DNA of 64,000 nucleotides from Congeria kusceri (GCA_027627225.1 CM051038.1:46772843-46836842); one strand, 5' to 3'. Numbered from the stretch's first letter, positions 12,801 to 22,482 are shown. A program made the numbers and translations. The notes: a model not told the origin generated them from the letters alone.

Positions 12801-15800
12801 GCCGCTCAGCAACAATGCAGAGTTATTGCCATTTGTCAGCCAGATATGTAAGTGTGCTCTTCTTATTTTGTATTTCAAAGTACAATTTTCTATCCATTTA
12901 ATCTCAGTGACAAAGTAAGAATATGTCATCTAAACATGTTTCATTACTTCAACAGAGGCGGGCTAGCTCAGTTGGTAGAGCGTTGGACTACAAATCCGAG
13001 GATCGCGGGTTCGATTCCCAGCCCGGCCACATTACTTGTGTGGGGATTGGTCATGAAATTATTTTTACGGCTATTCTCCCCCTACCTCTGATTCAAGTAG
13101 GGCAGTTGTCAGTTACTGGCATAAGTATGTGCACTCAGTACTGGTAAACAAGCTTACCCAGGAAAAGTGTGAGTAGGTTAACTGACCGCCGTGATATGAC
13201 TGAAATACTGTTGAATATGGCGAAAATTCCTAACAAACAAACAGATGAGAAAATATAATTTGTGCTATCATCAGGCGTGAATTAAATAAATGCTCGTTGA
13301 AGAAACTATTCTACAGCCATGGGAGCAAGTAATATGTGATCAATGATTGACTTGATGATATGGATGTAATGCAAAACAAATTTGTACTACATTTATTGCA
13401 ATGACAGTTGTGTGATAACAACAACAACAAAAACAAAACAAGTGCAGTCTAATGACTTCATTTTATTGTATTTTGCATTTATGGTATTTTCAATGGTTGT
13501 TTTATGTTCTTTATTTTTAAAGTTGATGAACATGAAAAAAATATATTTTTAGCTAGAGATTTGCTGAACTTTGACATCTCCCACAAAGTTGACAGCTCGA
13601 GCGGGTCAATTGGGCGTCGATATGCACGTACGGACGCCATCGCTATACCGTACGGTATCACCGTAGACTTTGACACGCTCAAAGAACCCCACTCTGCAAC
13701 TCTGAGGGAGCGAGACACCATGAAACAGATCAGGGCTCCAGTAAGTGGTTTAATAACAGAATTCCTAAATTAGAATGCATTCAGAGTGTGCAGATTTCCA
13801 CTAAGGCAGCTCATTTCCCCCATGTGTTGTACAACTATTGGGTTAGACAGCAGAATGTGGCAATTTGCCCTGTTTCCTCAAAATAAAGAAGTGGGAGCAG
13901 TGGTCTAGTGGTAGGACGCTGGCTTTGGGATCGTGAGGTCCCTGGTTCGAATCCCACCCAGACCACTGGAATTTTTCTGAACAAAAACTTTATCCCACAC
14001 TTGCTCCTCTCCACCCAGGTATATAAATGGGTACCTGTGAGGGAAATAAGCCAGTGTGCCCTGGCTGAATACTGCGCCGAGTGTAAACGGACAACTTACG
14101 ACCCAGTGATCGGGGGTAATTCTTGAAGTTGGCTGATGTACATGTATATCGATAACAGACTATAAGCTGAACCTTTACTTACCTTTATAATACTTTAAAA
14201 CCTTAAAAGCCTCAATGGGCAGAATATCTTGTCTTTGAATATAGGAATAATGAAACTCCAGATTCTGAACATCACCAGGAGAGAAACCCTTATACCATCC
14301 GCAGGTCCTTTATTTGAGGCAAGTGACCAATTGCCTATACAATACAGGACAAGAAATCCAACACAAAACATAAAAGTGATTCAAACTGGGGTCACTGCCT
14401 TGGAACGGTCAATGCAAAGCATTGGAGGTTAAACCGGTTTAAAGGCATGCCGAACCTCACACTTAGCCCAGAATTAATCACAATACATGTACTTGTAAAT
14501 AAACTTACACTTCATAGCATTGCTATTCAAATTAAGTAGCAATAAAACAGAACATTTTCAATTGAATAACAATTTGATTACTTATCGGTTTAATGTTCAC
14601 CAGAGCAACATAATTGCAACTTTATGAGGCACGATGAAATGAAATAAATACAATAATCAGCTAAATCCCTGCTTGTTGACAACATTTAAAGACCTTAGCA
14701 TCATATAGTACAAATCACAGATCATTGTCGTGCATCTCAGGAAGGAGCAAATGGTATAAAAGGCCAGATTACATAGCTTGTTGTATATGTTAAATATTTA
14801 TAATTAATGTAATTGAAACAGTAGTATTTATAATTAATATAATTGAAATGGTAGTTTAATATTAAACTAAAACGATCATTACTACATGTACCTATGCAAA
14901 CAGAAAATGCAAAATTGTTTATTCCACAAAACGTGAAGCAAAAACTAAAGGCAGGTGTTACTGAGTATAGACAAATTATACCCCTTTAATTCATAAGACT
15001 TATCAGTTTATAAATAACGTTTTTAGCATGCAATTTTGCATATTTTTAACACATATGTATCTCTTGAACTACTACAGATATTCAATTGAAACTACACACG
15101 TCTTTAGGGTTATTATGTGAGGCCACTGACCAAGGCCCATAACTCTTGACATGCTACTGAGCAGAATTATTCCACGTTTTGTACTTAGAAAATCCAGCTT
15201 AAAGTTTGCGTGCAAAAACTCCGTATCTACTACAGATATTCAATTAAAGCTTCACACATGTATTCATTGTCATTATATAAGGTCACTGGCCAAGGCCCAT
15301 AACTGTGACCAGCATTTTAGCAGAATTATGCCATTTTTTGTTCTGACAAAGGCCAATAACTCTGACAAAGCGGTTTAAATAGCCGAGCGCAATGCCCGGA
15401 GATCCTAAGACCGCTATTGTTATAATCTGAAAACTATTGTCAACCACCAAAACTGTTTATCAAGACAGAGTCTGTTTACGTATTTAAATAGCATTTAACT
15501 GTACTGCCACGAGTGAACATATATATTTTCTATTATCACGAGTGAAATGAAATACGATCTTACACCGAAATCAACAAATTTTATTTTTATTGTATGCTTT
15601 TGAACAATAAATAAATAAAATTGCGCGAGATAAGCTTGAACGTCAAAAATTCTGACGTGATAAAATGACGTCATAAATGATTCAAAAACTGTCACTTGTT
15701 AGTATGGTGGGAAAAAAGTGCCATATTTTGATAGTCGTCGCTAATTTATAATTTAATTGAATTTTATAATGTGTTTTATGTAAACACATGCAATTATATA

Positions 15801-18182
15801 CTGTACATGTATATAAATGTGCCAAGGGTTGTAAACCACAACTTGTAGATCGATGTTATTTGTGGAAAAATAGTCCGTTTTATGTTATATTTTCACTGAA
15901 AAGCACAATTATAATAAAATCGGGTAATTTTCACTATACTTTCGTAGACCAAGACAGAATATTTGTCTGAGTCACACTGGTATAATGGCTGTGGTGTCGT
16001 AGACCAAGACAGAATATTTGTCAGAGTCACACTGGTATAATGGCTGTGGTGTCATCAACCTTGCAACCAGGAGGCCATGAGTTAGATCCCTACTTGGAGA
16101 GCGTTTGAATGATTTTTCTCAAAAATACAATAAATACTGGTTTTACCCAGGAAACGATCTCAATAAGAGATGTTATTAGGGCCCCGCACATTTTTTTTTT
16201 GCCCTATAGTAATCACCCTGTCTGTCCGTCCGTCCTTACTAACGGGAGAGTAGTTAAGTTGCTGCTTTTACGAACAGTTTAGTTAAAAACTGTTGATTAG
16301 GGTTAGGGTTAGTCTTTTATGTGGCTTAAAAATGCCTTTAAGTGGCTATTTTAAGGGGGGATGGCATCAAATACTAAAATCGGTATTTGAATATTCGCAT
16401 TTTCATTCAATCGAATATTCGAATATTCGCATAGATTCATATTTTCTACATTAAGCTTTTGTTTTCTAGTCGACACCATGTAACTAATGGTACAGCGTTT
16501 TAGTACACAGTTTCGCCGTATCTTCGTTAACAAATTGCAATATCATATCAATGTGTTAATGACATTAAGCATAAACCACTGAAGTCCATGTTAAGTGTTT
16601 TTTAATTAAGAATATTTGCAATAATTTACAATGCATATATTTCTTATCAAGTTGGACACGTGTCGATGAGCATATATGTTTCTCGGCTATAATGACTGCC
16701 AAATGTCTGATCTCACTTAAGTAATTATTTGCTTTATTAATCTTTTTACAGGTTTAATTACATGTGAAATGTTATGGCTTCATAATGTCCGCTGTAATTG
16801 TGTAGTACTTGCCACTAGACGCTGACCACTGACACAGACCCGTATATTCAATATCTTTGTCTGACACATGACACGAGGGTAATCTTTTGAAAACACGGTG
16901 TAATGTATCTACTGGTGAAATACTGCTTTTAGATTGAAAGAAAACTTCTTTCTACAATCAAAAAAATAATGCTTTAAAAAGCAATACAAATTTGCGAATA
17001 TTCGAATAGCGTTTTAACTATTCGAATAACGATAATTCAGTTGAATATTCGAATAGTTTTGCCATCCCTAATTTTAAGCCACATAACTATGTATATTGCG
17101 TAAGGTAGCCAATTAAGTATCATCTCGTAAGGATGTCCGTCTGTCCACATTTTTCATGTTTTTCTTTCATAACTTCAAAACCGTTTCAGCTATTAATTTG
17201 AAACTTCATGGGTGGATCGATCTCATTAAGGAGAAGTGCAGTGCACAAAAACCATTACTCTGCACTTAATGGTTCTGGAGTTATTGCCCTTTGTAAATTT
17301 TTCATACTTCGTTTTTGCCTGGAGCATAACTCTTAGACTATAAAAGGTATTAACTTGAAACTTCATAGGTGGATAGATCTCATTGAGGAGAAGTGCAGTG
17401 CACAAGAACCGTTACTCTGCACTTCAACATTCTGGAGTTATTGCCGTTTGTTAATTTTTATTTTCAGGCGGAGTCAACGTTTGGTTTCAGCTCTCTAACT
17501 TGAGAACGAATTGAAATATTTTATTGAAACTTCATCCATAGATACCTTATATCGAGACCTGGCTTGGTAATCCATAGGGGGTGGATGGGGTCACTGTCAA
17601 GGTACCGTTACAAAAAATAGAAAAACGGTTTCCGCTCAGTTACTCGAGAACGAATTGAGTTATTGTAATTAAACTTCATACATAGATACATTTTATGAAG
17701 ACATCACTTGGGATTGCATAGGGGGTGGGTGGGATTAAAGTCAAGGTCACCGTTACTAAAAATAGAAAAATGGTTTCTTCTCAATTACTCAATAACAGAT
17801 CAAGCTATTGTAATGAATATAGAGGGAAAATTCCTTGTGAATGCAACTGCTTCTACAGTTTCCAACAGACTTTCTTGAAACTTGTCTTCATTGTTGAGGT
17901 TAATGTGTGGTTGTGCGTAAAGATGGGGATGTAAATTTGTCTCCCACATTCGGAAGTTATTGTGTTTCTCAAATATTCTACACTTACTGGTTATCAATAT
18001 AAACATGCAGGCTATCATTCAGGGCCCGCTGCCACTCCTGTGACAAAGCGCTAGTTTATTCTGCTTCATTTCAGATCTCTGAGTTAGCAGAGATTGTGCA
18101 TGATCTGGCCCAGCACAGACGGACATGGGACGATATACTCAACAACTACCCGGTGTTCGAACAACAGGAGTCAACAAAATAA
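746..18182 (+). CDS. GARS: Glycyl-tRNA synthetase, 3' two thirds of gene (10 exons visible)
   Basis: Class II aminoacyl-tRNA synthetase that attaches glycine to tRNA-Gly; in animals one gene usually serves cytosol and mitochondria. Exons read here: 746-895, 1102-1267, 5834-5998, 6895-7002, 8310-8455, 9063-9148, 10774-10883, 12754-12847, 13553-13740, 18075-18182. All phases join without a stop and give 439 residues to the TAA at 18180-18182. Visible hallmarks in order: RPETAQG glycine/ATP pocket, motif 2 ([10 protein letters not shown]), the [12 protein letters not shown] insertion, motif 3 (EPSFGIGR), and the C-terminal anticodon-binding domain ([23 protein letters not shown]). The N-terminal WHEP region and motif 1 lie upstream of the window. 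Nine introns are included; eight are GT-AG and one is AT-AC. Exon boundaries were placed by hand from splice consensus and family similarity. Confidence 0.96.
1102..1267 (+). CDS. GARS: GARS exon: [13 protein letters not shown] segment
   Basis: The acceptor TTTCACCAG ends at 1101 and the exon ends in GAT before GTAAGA (phase 0). The reading [17 protein letters not shown] is a highly conserved GARS signature; the following stretch is the variable insertion upstream of the helix that starts in the next exon. An ATG-initiated ORF from 1031 that covers this exon is only open intron read into the exon; the acceptor marks the true edge. Confidence 0.93.
1430..1523 (+). repeat. 28-bp minisatellite, about 3.4 copies
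   Basis: Unit begins CAGTGGGAGACATTAAGATG; three nearly identical copies plus a partial, in a GARS intron. Confidence 0.85.
1524..2075 (+). repeat. Interspersed repeat with two diverged internal units
   Basis: Two copies of a roughly 170-bp unit, each with TGAAATTTTGTGGACTC, CAAACTTTCACA and an AATTATGGCCCT motif. This is one of the window's many repeats with a TTATGGCCC core, in a GARS intron. The rest of this intron up to 3400 shows no feature I recognise. Confidence 0.5.
3416..3713 (+). mobile_element. tRNA-derived SINE, copy 1
   Basis: The head resembles a tRNA (A box TAGCTCAGTTGGTAGAGC; B box degraded to AGTTGGAACCCC; anticodon position GTC, Asp-like). It is followed by a unique body and a CAAA-rich tail. 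It is flanked by a perfect 13-bp duplication TACAACAATACAG (3403-3415 and 3714-3726). Located in a GARS intron. Five further copies occur in this window. Confidence 0.92.
3878..5430 (+). repeat. Cluster of hairpin-headed repeats
   Basis: Contains a 113-bp tandem pair (3878-4085, each with GGTCGGTCAGTAGACCACTT). An element starting with the hairpin TAGCTCGACTATTCGAAGAA at 4208 holds several copies of a unit including ATCAACTCTAGTATCAGG and ends GACAGCTCTTGTTA near 5000. Further units with GTCAAGTTCGATAATAAGCC end ACAGCTCTTGTTATT near 5430. Non-coding, in a GARS intron. Confidence 0.65.
5500..5815 (-). mobile_element. MITE-like element, TTGTTTATTGG family, copy 1
   Basis: Reverse-oriented relative of 18572-18912 and of 46150-46560. 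Shared blocks: CTAACATGACAAAATTAC, ACTACCCAATAAACAACA, AGTAGTCC..GAGTGGAGCATA, and TTTATTGGTCAATAAACAAC. It ends 18 bp before the GARS exon at 5834, so it abuts the splice acceptor. Confidence 0.6.
5834..5998 (+). CDS. GARS: GARS exon: [19 protein letters not shown] segment
   Basis: Acceptor TTTTCTTCAG, donor GTAAGT, 55 whole codons. It encodes the conserved [18 protein letters not shown] segment of the catalytic domain. The preceding intron (1268-5833) is 4.6 kb and filled with repeats and a SINE. Confidence 0.94.
6207..6640 (+). repeat. Hairpin-headed interspersed repeat, copy A
   Basis: Begins with the hairpin ATGCCCCCGGCATC...GAGGCATA, then GTGATCGTCCTGTCCGTCC, two internal units containing AGATTTTACCGTTTCGTCTA, and ends TTTATCAAACACAGAAACTTG. 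A second copy, same orientation, is at 31769-32395. Confidence 0.7.
6895..7002 (+). CDS. GARS: GARS exon: [12 protein letters not shown], ends at AT-AC intron
   Basis: Acceptor TGTTGACAG, 36 whole codons ([16 protein letters not shown] to KLPEP). No GT donor exists at the end expected from homologues; instead the exon is followed directly by ATATCCTTT, the U12-type AT-AC 5' splice site. In-frame reading past it reaches a stop after four codons. Confidence 0.92.
7003..8309 (+). promoter_or_regulatory. GARS: U12-type AT-AC intron of GARS
   Basis: The 5' splice site is ATATCCTTT at 7003. The branch-point-like element CCTTAACT is at 8294-8301, and the intron ends in AC at 8308-8309, 10-11 nt after the branch A. 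Joining across it gives ...KLPEP then [17 protein letters not shown], which matches the animal GARS order exactly. No AG is available at the required position, so a GT-AG reading fails. The intron holds a 47-bp minisatellite. Confidence 0.9.
7074..7830 (+). repeat. 47-bp minisatellite in the AT-AC intron
   Basis: About 15 imperfect units starting AGGTCTGTATCTGTGACACA and continuing through a CATCTTATAGATAG block. Some units are shortened by internal deletions (for example near 7180 and 7420). Confidence 0.9.
8310..8455 (+). CDS. GARS: GARS exon after the AT-AC intron
   Basis: Begins AAA AAC ATA AAT GTG GTT GAG right after the AC acceptor. It encodes [15 protein letters not shown] and the variable helix up to QEKG, and ends at donor GTAAGT in phase 2. 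Confidence 0.9.
8479..8925 (+). repeat. About 33-bp minisatellite in next GARS intron
   Basis: About 13 imperfect units of the type AAAGACTGGTATTCCAATGA followed by TATTTGGATGGT, AT-rich and variable in length. Fills most of the intron 8456-9062. Confidence 0.88.
9063..9148 (+). CDS. GARS: GARS exon: [18 protein letters not shown] segment
   Basis: Long polypyrimidine tract and CAG before 9063, donor GTAAAT after 9148 (phase 1). The encoded strand-helix segment precedes motif 3. Confidence 0.92.
9466..10478 (+). repeat. G-rich 33-bp minisatellite, about 30 copies
   Basis: Units of 32-36 bp reading TTTCTGCCTTTGTGGATATG then ACCCCAGGGGGG(T). Copies vary mainly in the length of the G run and CCCC versus CCCT. 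Minus-strand open frames (for example 9464-9703) come from the repeat and are not genes. Lies in GARS intron 9149-10773. Confidence 0.93.
10774..10883 (+). CDS. GARS: GARS exon: class II motif 3
   Basis: Acceptor TTTTCCTTGCAG; the reading [20 protein letters not shown] contains motif 3 with the invariant GIGR arginine that binds ATP, followed by [15 protein letters not shown]. Donor GTAGGC, phase 0. Confidence 0.95.
10911..11830 (+). repeat. Hairpin-headed repeat with about 115-bp internal units
   Basis: Starts at the hairpin AGATCACCTGAGCACGAAGT followed by GCTCGGTGAGCT. Five or more internal units each hold CAGTTTGTGTATGACCATAA and CCAGAGTTATTGCCC. The same unit recurs at 50505-50670. Small ORFs here follow the repeat period. 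Confidence 0.7.
11835..12750 (+). other. GARS intron sequence, nothing recognised
   Basis: A 96-codon frame at 11843-12133 has no similarity I recognise and no splice context. The rest is AT-rich intron. Confidence 0.4.
12754..12847 (+). CDS. GARS: GARS exon: start of anticodon-binding domain
   Basis: Acceptor TGTTTTCAG, reading [20 protein letters not shown], the first strand of the HGTP anticodon-binding fold. Donor GTAAGT, phase 1. Confidence 0.94.
12957..13244 (+). mobile_element. tRNA-derived SINE, copy 2
   Basis: Best-preserved promoter of the family: A box TAGCTCAGTTGGTAGAGC and perfect B box GGTTCGATTCC. The anticodon position reads ACA instead of the GTC of the other copies. Body and CAAA tail as in copy 1. 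A clear target duplication was not found. GARS intron. Confidence 0.9.
13553..13740 (+). CDS. GARS: GARS exon: [12 protein letters not shown] anticodon-binding core
   Basis: Acceptor ATATTTTTAG. The exon encodes [28 protein letters not shown] and [15 protein letters not shown], the core of the C-terminal anticodon-binding domain. Donor GTAAGT, phase 0. Confidence 0.95.
13888..14130 (+). mobile_element. Second SINE family, tRNA-Pro-like head
   Basis: A box TGGTCTAGTGGTAGG, B box GGTTCGAATCC, anticodon position TGG (Pro). It is followed by a body with ATAAATGGGTACCTGTGAGGG and no relation to the first SINE body. Only one copy in the window; the boundary is approximate. Lies 150 bp after a GARS exon. 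Confidence 0.65.
14135..15040 (+). other. GARS intron, nothing recognised
   Basis: AT-rich sequence with a short direct repeat (AGTATTTATAATTAATATAA type, 14820-14850). No gene or element was identified. Confidence 0.4.
15045..15380 (+). repeat. Interspersed repeat, two about 165-bp units
   Basis: Two diverged units, each with CTACTACAGATATTCAATT and CCAAGGCCCATAACT. Same general class as the other TTATGCC/ATAACT repeats here. Confidence 0.5.
15943..16190 (+). repeat. 55-bp tandem pair leading into a tRNA-like SINE fragment
   Basis: CGTAGACCAAGACAGAATAT starts at 15943 and again at 15998, period 55. The second unit runs into CACTGGTATAATGGCTGTGG and GAGTTAGATCCC, which look like degenerate A and B boxes, then into TGGTTTTACCCAGGAAACG. 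A decayed tRNA-derived SINE is likely. Confidence 0.5.
16355..17070. mobile_element. hAT-like MITE, second copy
   Basis: Ends GGGATGGCATCAAATAC and AATAGTTTTGCCATCCCTA; subterminal TCGAATATTCGAATATTCG as in 137-691. Flanks TATTTTAA and AATTTTAA are a probable 8-bp duplication. Just outside lie ATGTGGCTTAAAAAT (16320-16334) and ATTTTAAGCCACAT (17071-17084), an inverted pair. Confidence 0.65.
17100..17800 (+). repeat. Interspersed repeat with internal about 120-bp units
   Basis: Units with GAAACTTCATGGGTGGAT, GGAGAAGTGCAGTGCACAA and TTCTGGAGTTATTGCC. Later units contain CATAGGGGGTGGATGGGG. In the last GARS intron; not coding. Confidence 0.55.
18075..18182 (+). CDS. GARS: GARS last exon and stop
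   Basis: Acceptor CATTTCAG, reading [20 protein letters not shown] and ending FEQQESTK with TAA at 18180-18182. The preceding intron is 4.3 kb. Confidence 0.95.
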   Translation: MSELAEIVHDLAQHRRTWDDILNNYPVFEQQESTK

Positions 18183-18376
18183 ATCACCATAGCAACAGTC
18201 CCTAGCAACACTGCATAGTGCTTTCAGAACTGACTTTTTTTACATAACTGTTCTTTTTGTAATGGCTATTCAATTTCAGTTATAAAATGGTTGTTAATTG
18301 AATTTGATGATTTTTGTCTATTTTTTTATTATGGCATTTATTACAACAACAAGAACAACAACAACATTTATTCAGC

Positions 18377-18382
18377 AATAAA
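18377..18382 (+). promoter_or_regulatory. GARS: Candidate GARS poly(A) signal
   Basis: AATAAA about 195 nt after the GARS stop codon, the first canonical hexamer in the 3' flank. It lies between two opposed runs of CAA and TTG triplets (18341-18366, 18439-18456) that could pair in RNA. Confidence 0.45.
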
Positions 18383-18571
18383 TCTTATGCAAGCTCTAAG
18401 CCTTCAAGAACATTATATAATGTATATGTACACGTATTGTTGTTGTTGTTGGCATTTATAATTATTCTTTGATCGATGATGCACTGGTTGAATACTGTTT
18501 AACCTGTCTGTGTAAAATGATCAAGATGATGTTTGTTTAGAGTACTATATGTGTAATTATGATATACTTAA

Positions 18572-18912
18572 GAAATAATTTTCGATCTAACGTTGTTTAT
18601 TGGCCAATAAACAACGATTTAGAGTTCTGATGCATAGGATTTAAACCACCAGGGCATTAGCTTGAGTGGTTTAATAGCCACGCAACAAAACGACAAAGAG
18701 TTGTTTATTGGCCTGTTAACAAAGATAATGTGAAGATTATTTCAATTATAACATGATTTGACAAATATTTTTGCAATTGTGATGAGAACTACATTTTAGT
18801 ATGCTCCGCTCACAATCGGGACTACTTTTTGCATTGTTTATAGGGTAGTTTAACAACAATAATTTTGTTATTTGTCTTTAGAAAAAATAGTGAGTATCAG
18901 GTTAGAATAAGC
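18572..18912 (+). mobile_element. MITE-like element, TTGTTTATTGG family, copy 2
   Basis: Contains the palindrome TTGTTTATTGGCCAATAAAC and blocks shared in reverse with 5500-5815 and 46150-46560. About 390 bp after the GARS stop, so possibly within its longer 3' UTR. Confidence 0.6.
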
Positions 18913-18914
18913 AG

Positions 18915-20540
18915 GTGCCTACTTCCACACCAGGCAAATATTGCTGTAGGCAAGTGAAAAATCAAAGTTTCTCTATTTGGAAAGTAGATTTTATTTTAGA
19001 GCAATTGTTTGAGAGTATGGTAATCGATTTTATTCTAATGTTAATGTTGGTAAAGGTTTATTACAGTTTCTTTTACTTTCTTTAAGAAAGGTTAAATTCT
19101 GCAGTTAGTTGTACCACTACTTATACCGGTGTACACATGAATAAAAGGTTATATCTAACAGCTCTTTGGAACAAATTTTCGTTTATTTTGAAATACATTT
19201 GTATTACAAGGCAACTTGTGTTAGTTGGTGCACCAGTCAGATTACACAAGTAGTTTATAAGTGTCCACAAAGTTCATATTCTTGTTAATTTTATGTTTCT
19301 TTAAAAAAAGTTTATCCCTGAGCACTAAAATGCCATATTCTTCATACCAATGGCTCAGCGCAAAACTATATGTGGCAGCACATAAGATTTTTGGCCCAAA
19401 TGCGGTACCTGGGCAAAAATGAGTTATTGGCTGTTTTGAATACACTCACACTGATATGTGTAGAAACTGGAAATGGCTTCCTGTTTTTGCAATCATGCAT
19501 TTTGAGCAAAAATGAGCAGTTTAAGTAACATCATAATGACATATTTTCACATTTCTAACAGATTTTAATGTTTGCCAAGTATACAATACAGAACCTATCG
19601 TGATTAGTACAAGTAATTTATATAATACATATCTTCTGGATTGCCTTTCAAAAATAACAAACTTTGAATGTACAAGTATTTCAGACAAAAAAAAAAAAAA
19701 ATTAAAAATAATTAAACTAAACAAGAAATCATAGCAAAAATTACATTTTTTTATACAAACACCCAATAAATAATACTTTTCATATACAGTTTTCAGGATT
19801 TAAACAATTATTTTAAATCTTTTGATCACTATCCTGACTTTCTCAAAAATAATCATGTGCTGCATCTTTGACGTCGGTTTTCTCGAAACGAGACTTGCCG
19901 CAATTGGGATAAATATCTTGTGGGCTGCCACATATAGACTTAGCATAGTTTTACTCTAATCTATCGATACAGTAACAATAAAATGTTAAGAAAATGTTGT
20001 TTATTGAAAATAATATGGAATAATATATTCGGGGAACACTAAACATCATTTCTTTAATCATGTGATTCATAAAATAAACCCGTTCATTAAATAGTGAACA
20101 TGGCTACTAAGGGCATTTGGTGCATGCACAGTCATAGTTTACCACTATAAAGTGCTTATTGACAATTTTGCACAGTTTTAATTATACTAAATTATTACTG
20201 ATTAACAAGAATATTATTGGATTAATAAAAGATGAAACATGTTTGGCGCTTGGTTTTTTAGTTCCCATAAATATGTTGCATAGATAAATACAAAAATAAA
20301 ATATTATCCTCAGTGTATAGGACCTAACACATATATCGTCACCTGAGTTCAATAACTCGATACCAGTAGTGCAAAATACAAGCACTTCTTGAGTTCTTGA
20401 ACTAATGTGACAACACGTCAATTTTACGTGTACATGTATATTTGAAGTTTATATCAAATTTATATGAAATAAGTTTTTTACAATTTTAATATCTTCACCT
20501 TGTTTACATTTCTAAAACTTGTACTGTGAAACATACCAAT
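18915..20540. other. Intergenic, nothing recognised
   Basis: AT-rich. Short frames (for example 19242-19445, 20182-20421) are random in composition with no start or splice support. Confidence 0.5.
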
Positions 20541-20544
20541 GGTG

Positions 20545-20745
20545 GTGCCCTTAAACTGATCACTATTGCCGAGACGCTGATTTAAGACGAGCCCCCTTTG
20601 CCCTCGTAGGCACGGATTCACGGCGGGGAGTGTGGAGCACTAAAGGCATGTGTTCGCAGCTGACCGCAAACAGATCTTTATCTCGTATTCGTAACTCCGC
20701 TTTTGTAACATCGTAGCAATGGTACGTTTATGATGTGTCCACTCG
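20545..20745 (+). repeat. Dispersed GC-richer repeat, copy 1
   Basis: Shares TAGGCACGGATTCACGGCGG and surrounding diverged sequence (AAACTGATCACTATTGCCG; GCTGACC..AAACAGATC) with 28335-28515, same orientation. Confidence 0.55.
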
Positions 20746-20764
20746 CTTGTTACTTCTAGAATAT

Positions 20765-21243
20765 TCCTCCCGGACATGTGTCCTCCCGATTATTTTTAGT
20801 CAGGCGGATATATGCCCTCCCGGACATTTGCCTACCCGTTAATACACCAACCGGACATTGGCCTTCCCGTAACTCGTCTTTCGCCTAAGTCGTTTAACTG
20901 AGGCGCAGTGCAATAGATGCTTCACATAAGGCACTCAAACACCCAGGTCGCCTCTGGAGTAGAGTGTCTCCTGTATCCCCAGTCTTCTGGGGACGATGGC
21001 CACATAGGTGGGAATCTAGGGGCACTCGATAAATATTCACCACACACGTGTCCGTCCAACTAATTTGAGCACTATTTTTTGAAACTTTAAAAGCGTAGTT
21101 AAGGCATTATAACATATATTAAATAAAGCAGGAGGACCAGTGTTCGAGTGGCATATTAACGGGAGGACATGTGTCCGGGGCGCCAAATGTCCGGGTGGGC
21201 ACATGTCTGCCGACTAAAAATTATCGGGAGGGTATGTTTCCGG
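20765..21243. mobile_element. MITE with 90-bp inverted arms
   Basis: The left arm 20765-20855 (TCCTCCCGGACATGTGTCCT ... TATTTTTAGTC) is matched in reverse by 21153-21243 (GACTAAAAATTATCGGGAGG). Within each arm GGACATGTGTCC-like motifs recur. The interior is about 300 bp without an ORF. Confidence 0.7.
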
Positions 21244-22324
21244 TTACCATTTAATTCGAATAGCTTAAATTGCTTTAAATTTATTATGGGGCAAAGAAAT
21301 GGTCACAAAACTCACGAAATCGTGGAAAATCACTCTAGCCCCGATTTCCATTCAACTTTTATGAATTACAATTCGATAAACTGAAATTGATTAATTTTAT
21401 ATCGAGAAGTCATCTACATTAGGTTTTTTTGAGCTAATAATCTATTTCTCAATTGATATTTATAAACTTACTTGCATGCTGAATGGGGTATACGCCGAAA
21501 CGAGGCTTTACGAGGATTCATGAAAAACGGTCCATTTTGCATCATATGTTTGATGCAACTATTTTACAGGTGTCTATTTTACTGCGTAGCTGTTTAACCC
21601 AACGTTTGACCTTTCTCAACATCCAATCAAATGTGAAAATTTCCCGCCAGTATTCCAGAATGAATAAAGCCGAACATTTCATCAGCTCGTTTTAAAAAAA
21701 TCCCCACCACGGCCTGTAAAAATTGGCTCCATATCTTTTTGGGAGTGAATGGAAACATTAGCCAATATGGAAAAATCCTGACAAACTTCTTTACTTTGTT
21801 TACCTTTTTGACTGATTTCCAGTTCTAAGCTCCACCTAGGAATTTGCATTGGCTCAATTCTCATTTTCAATTTACACACAATCCAGTGACTACAGGCCGT
21901 GTAATATGACATGGGGAAAATCTTCCGTTAACATCGCATATTCGATTGGCAACATTCCATAGAATACACTCGCTGACAAACCTGCGCCTATAAATAGACT
22001 ATTATACACGTCAACAACAACACCGAGTCGTTCTAACAAGCATATAGAGCATCATAGACAAATAAGACAATACGATTAATAATGAATGGAAAATCACTTA
22101 TATTTATTAACTTACCATGCATGTTAATTTGAATAAAGGTTGGTAGATCTATATATTAAGAATTATTTAGAATTGCATTTTTCCTAACTTCTCATGTAAA
22201 GGCTAATCAATGTATAAATAGAATTTGCATCTTCCTATCAATAGACACTCGGTCGTAATTTAATTTGAATTAAATTGTACTTTTACTTTACGTGTGTTTT
22301 ATGAACGCATTATAAACTATAATT

Positions 22325-22482
22325 AAGAAGTGAAACGCTCTTTCCGGCGCTTCATCGATGTATGAAGGTCAGTTTTTTTGTATCTAATTTGCATAAAGCC
22401 AAAGGCTTTATGTACAAATTAGATACAAAAAAAAACTGTTCTTCATACATCGATGAAGCGCCGAAAAGAGCGTTTCAATTCT
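22325..22482. repeat. Near-perfect palindrome, about 78-bp arms
   Basis: The arms meet at AGCCAAAGGCT near 22400. Starting GAAACGCTCTTTCCGGCGCT on the left and ending GCGCCGAAAAGAGCGTTTC on the right, with few mismatches. It lies just inside the left arm of the foldback element. Confidence 0.9.

Noticed and set aside
12957..13030. Functional tRNA gene
   Set aside because: Head of a SINE with body and CAAA tail attached; the anticodon arm pairs imperfectly and five related copies share the body.
12923..13147. Small frames over SINE copies (also 48682-48915, 48890-49072, 40519-40863)
   Set aside because: They follow the SINE body and recur in every copy; not genes.
13504..13773. An 89-codon ORF as a separate gene
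   Set aside because: GARS exon 13553-13740 with intron read-through at both ends.
16293..16312. Telomere-like TTAGGG repeats
   Set aside because: Only two to three tandem units next to an interspersed repeat; too short to indicate a telomere or fusion site.
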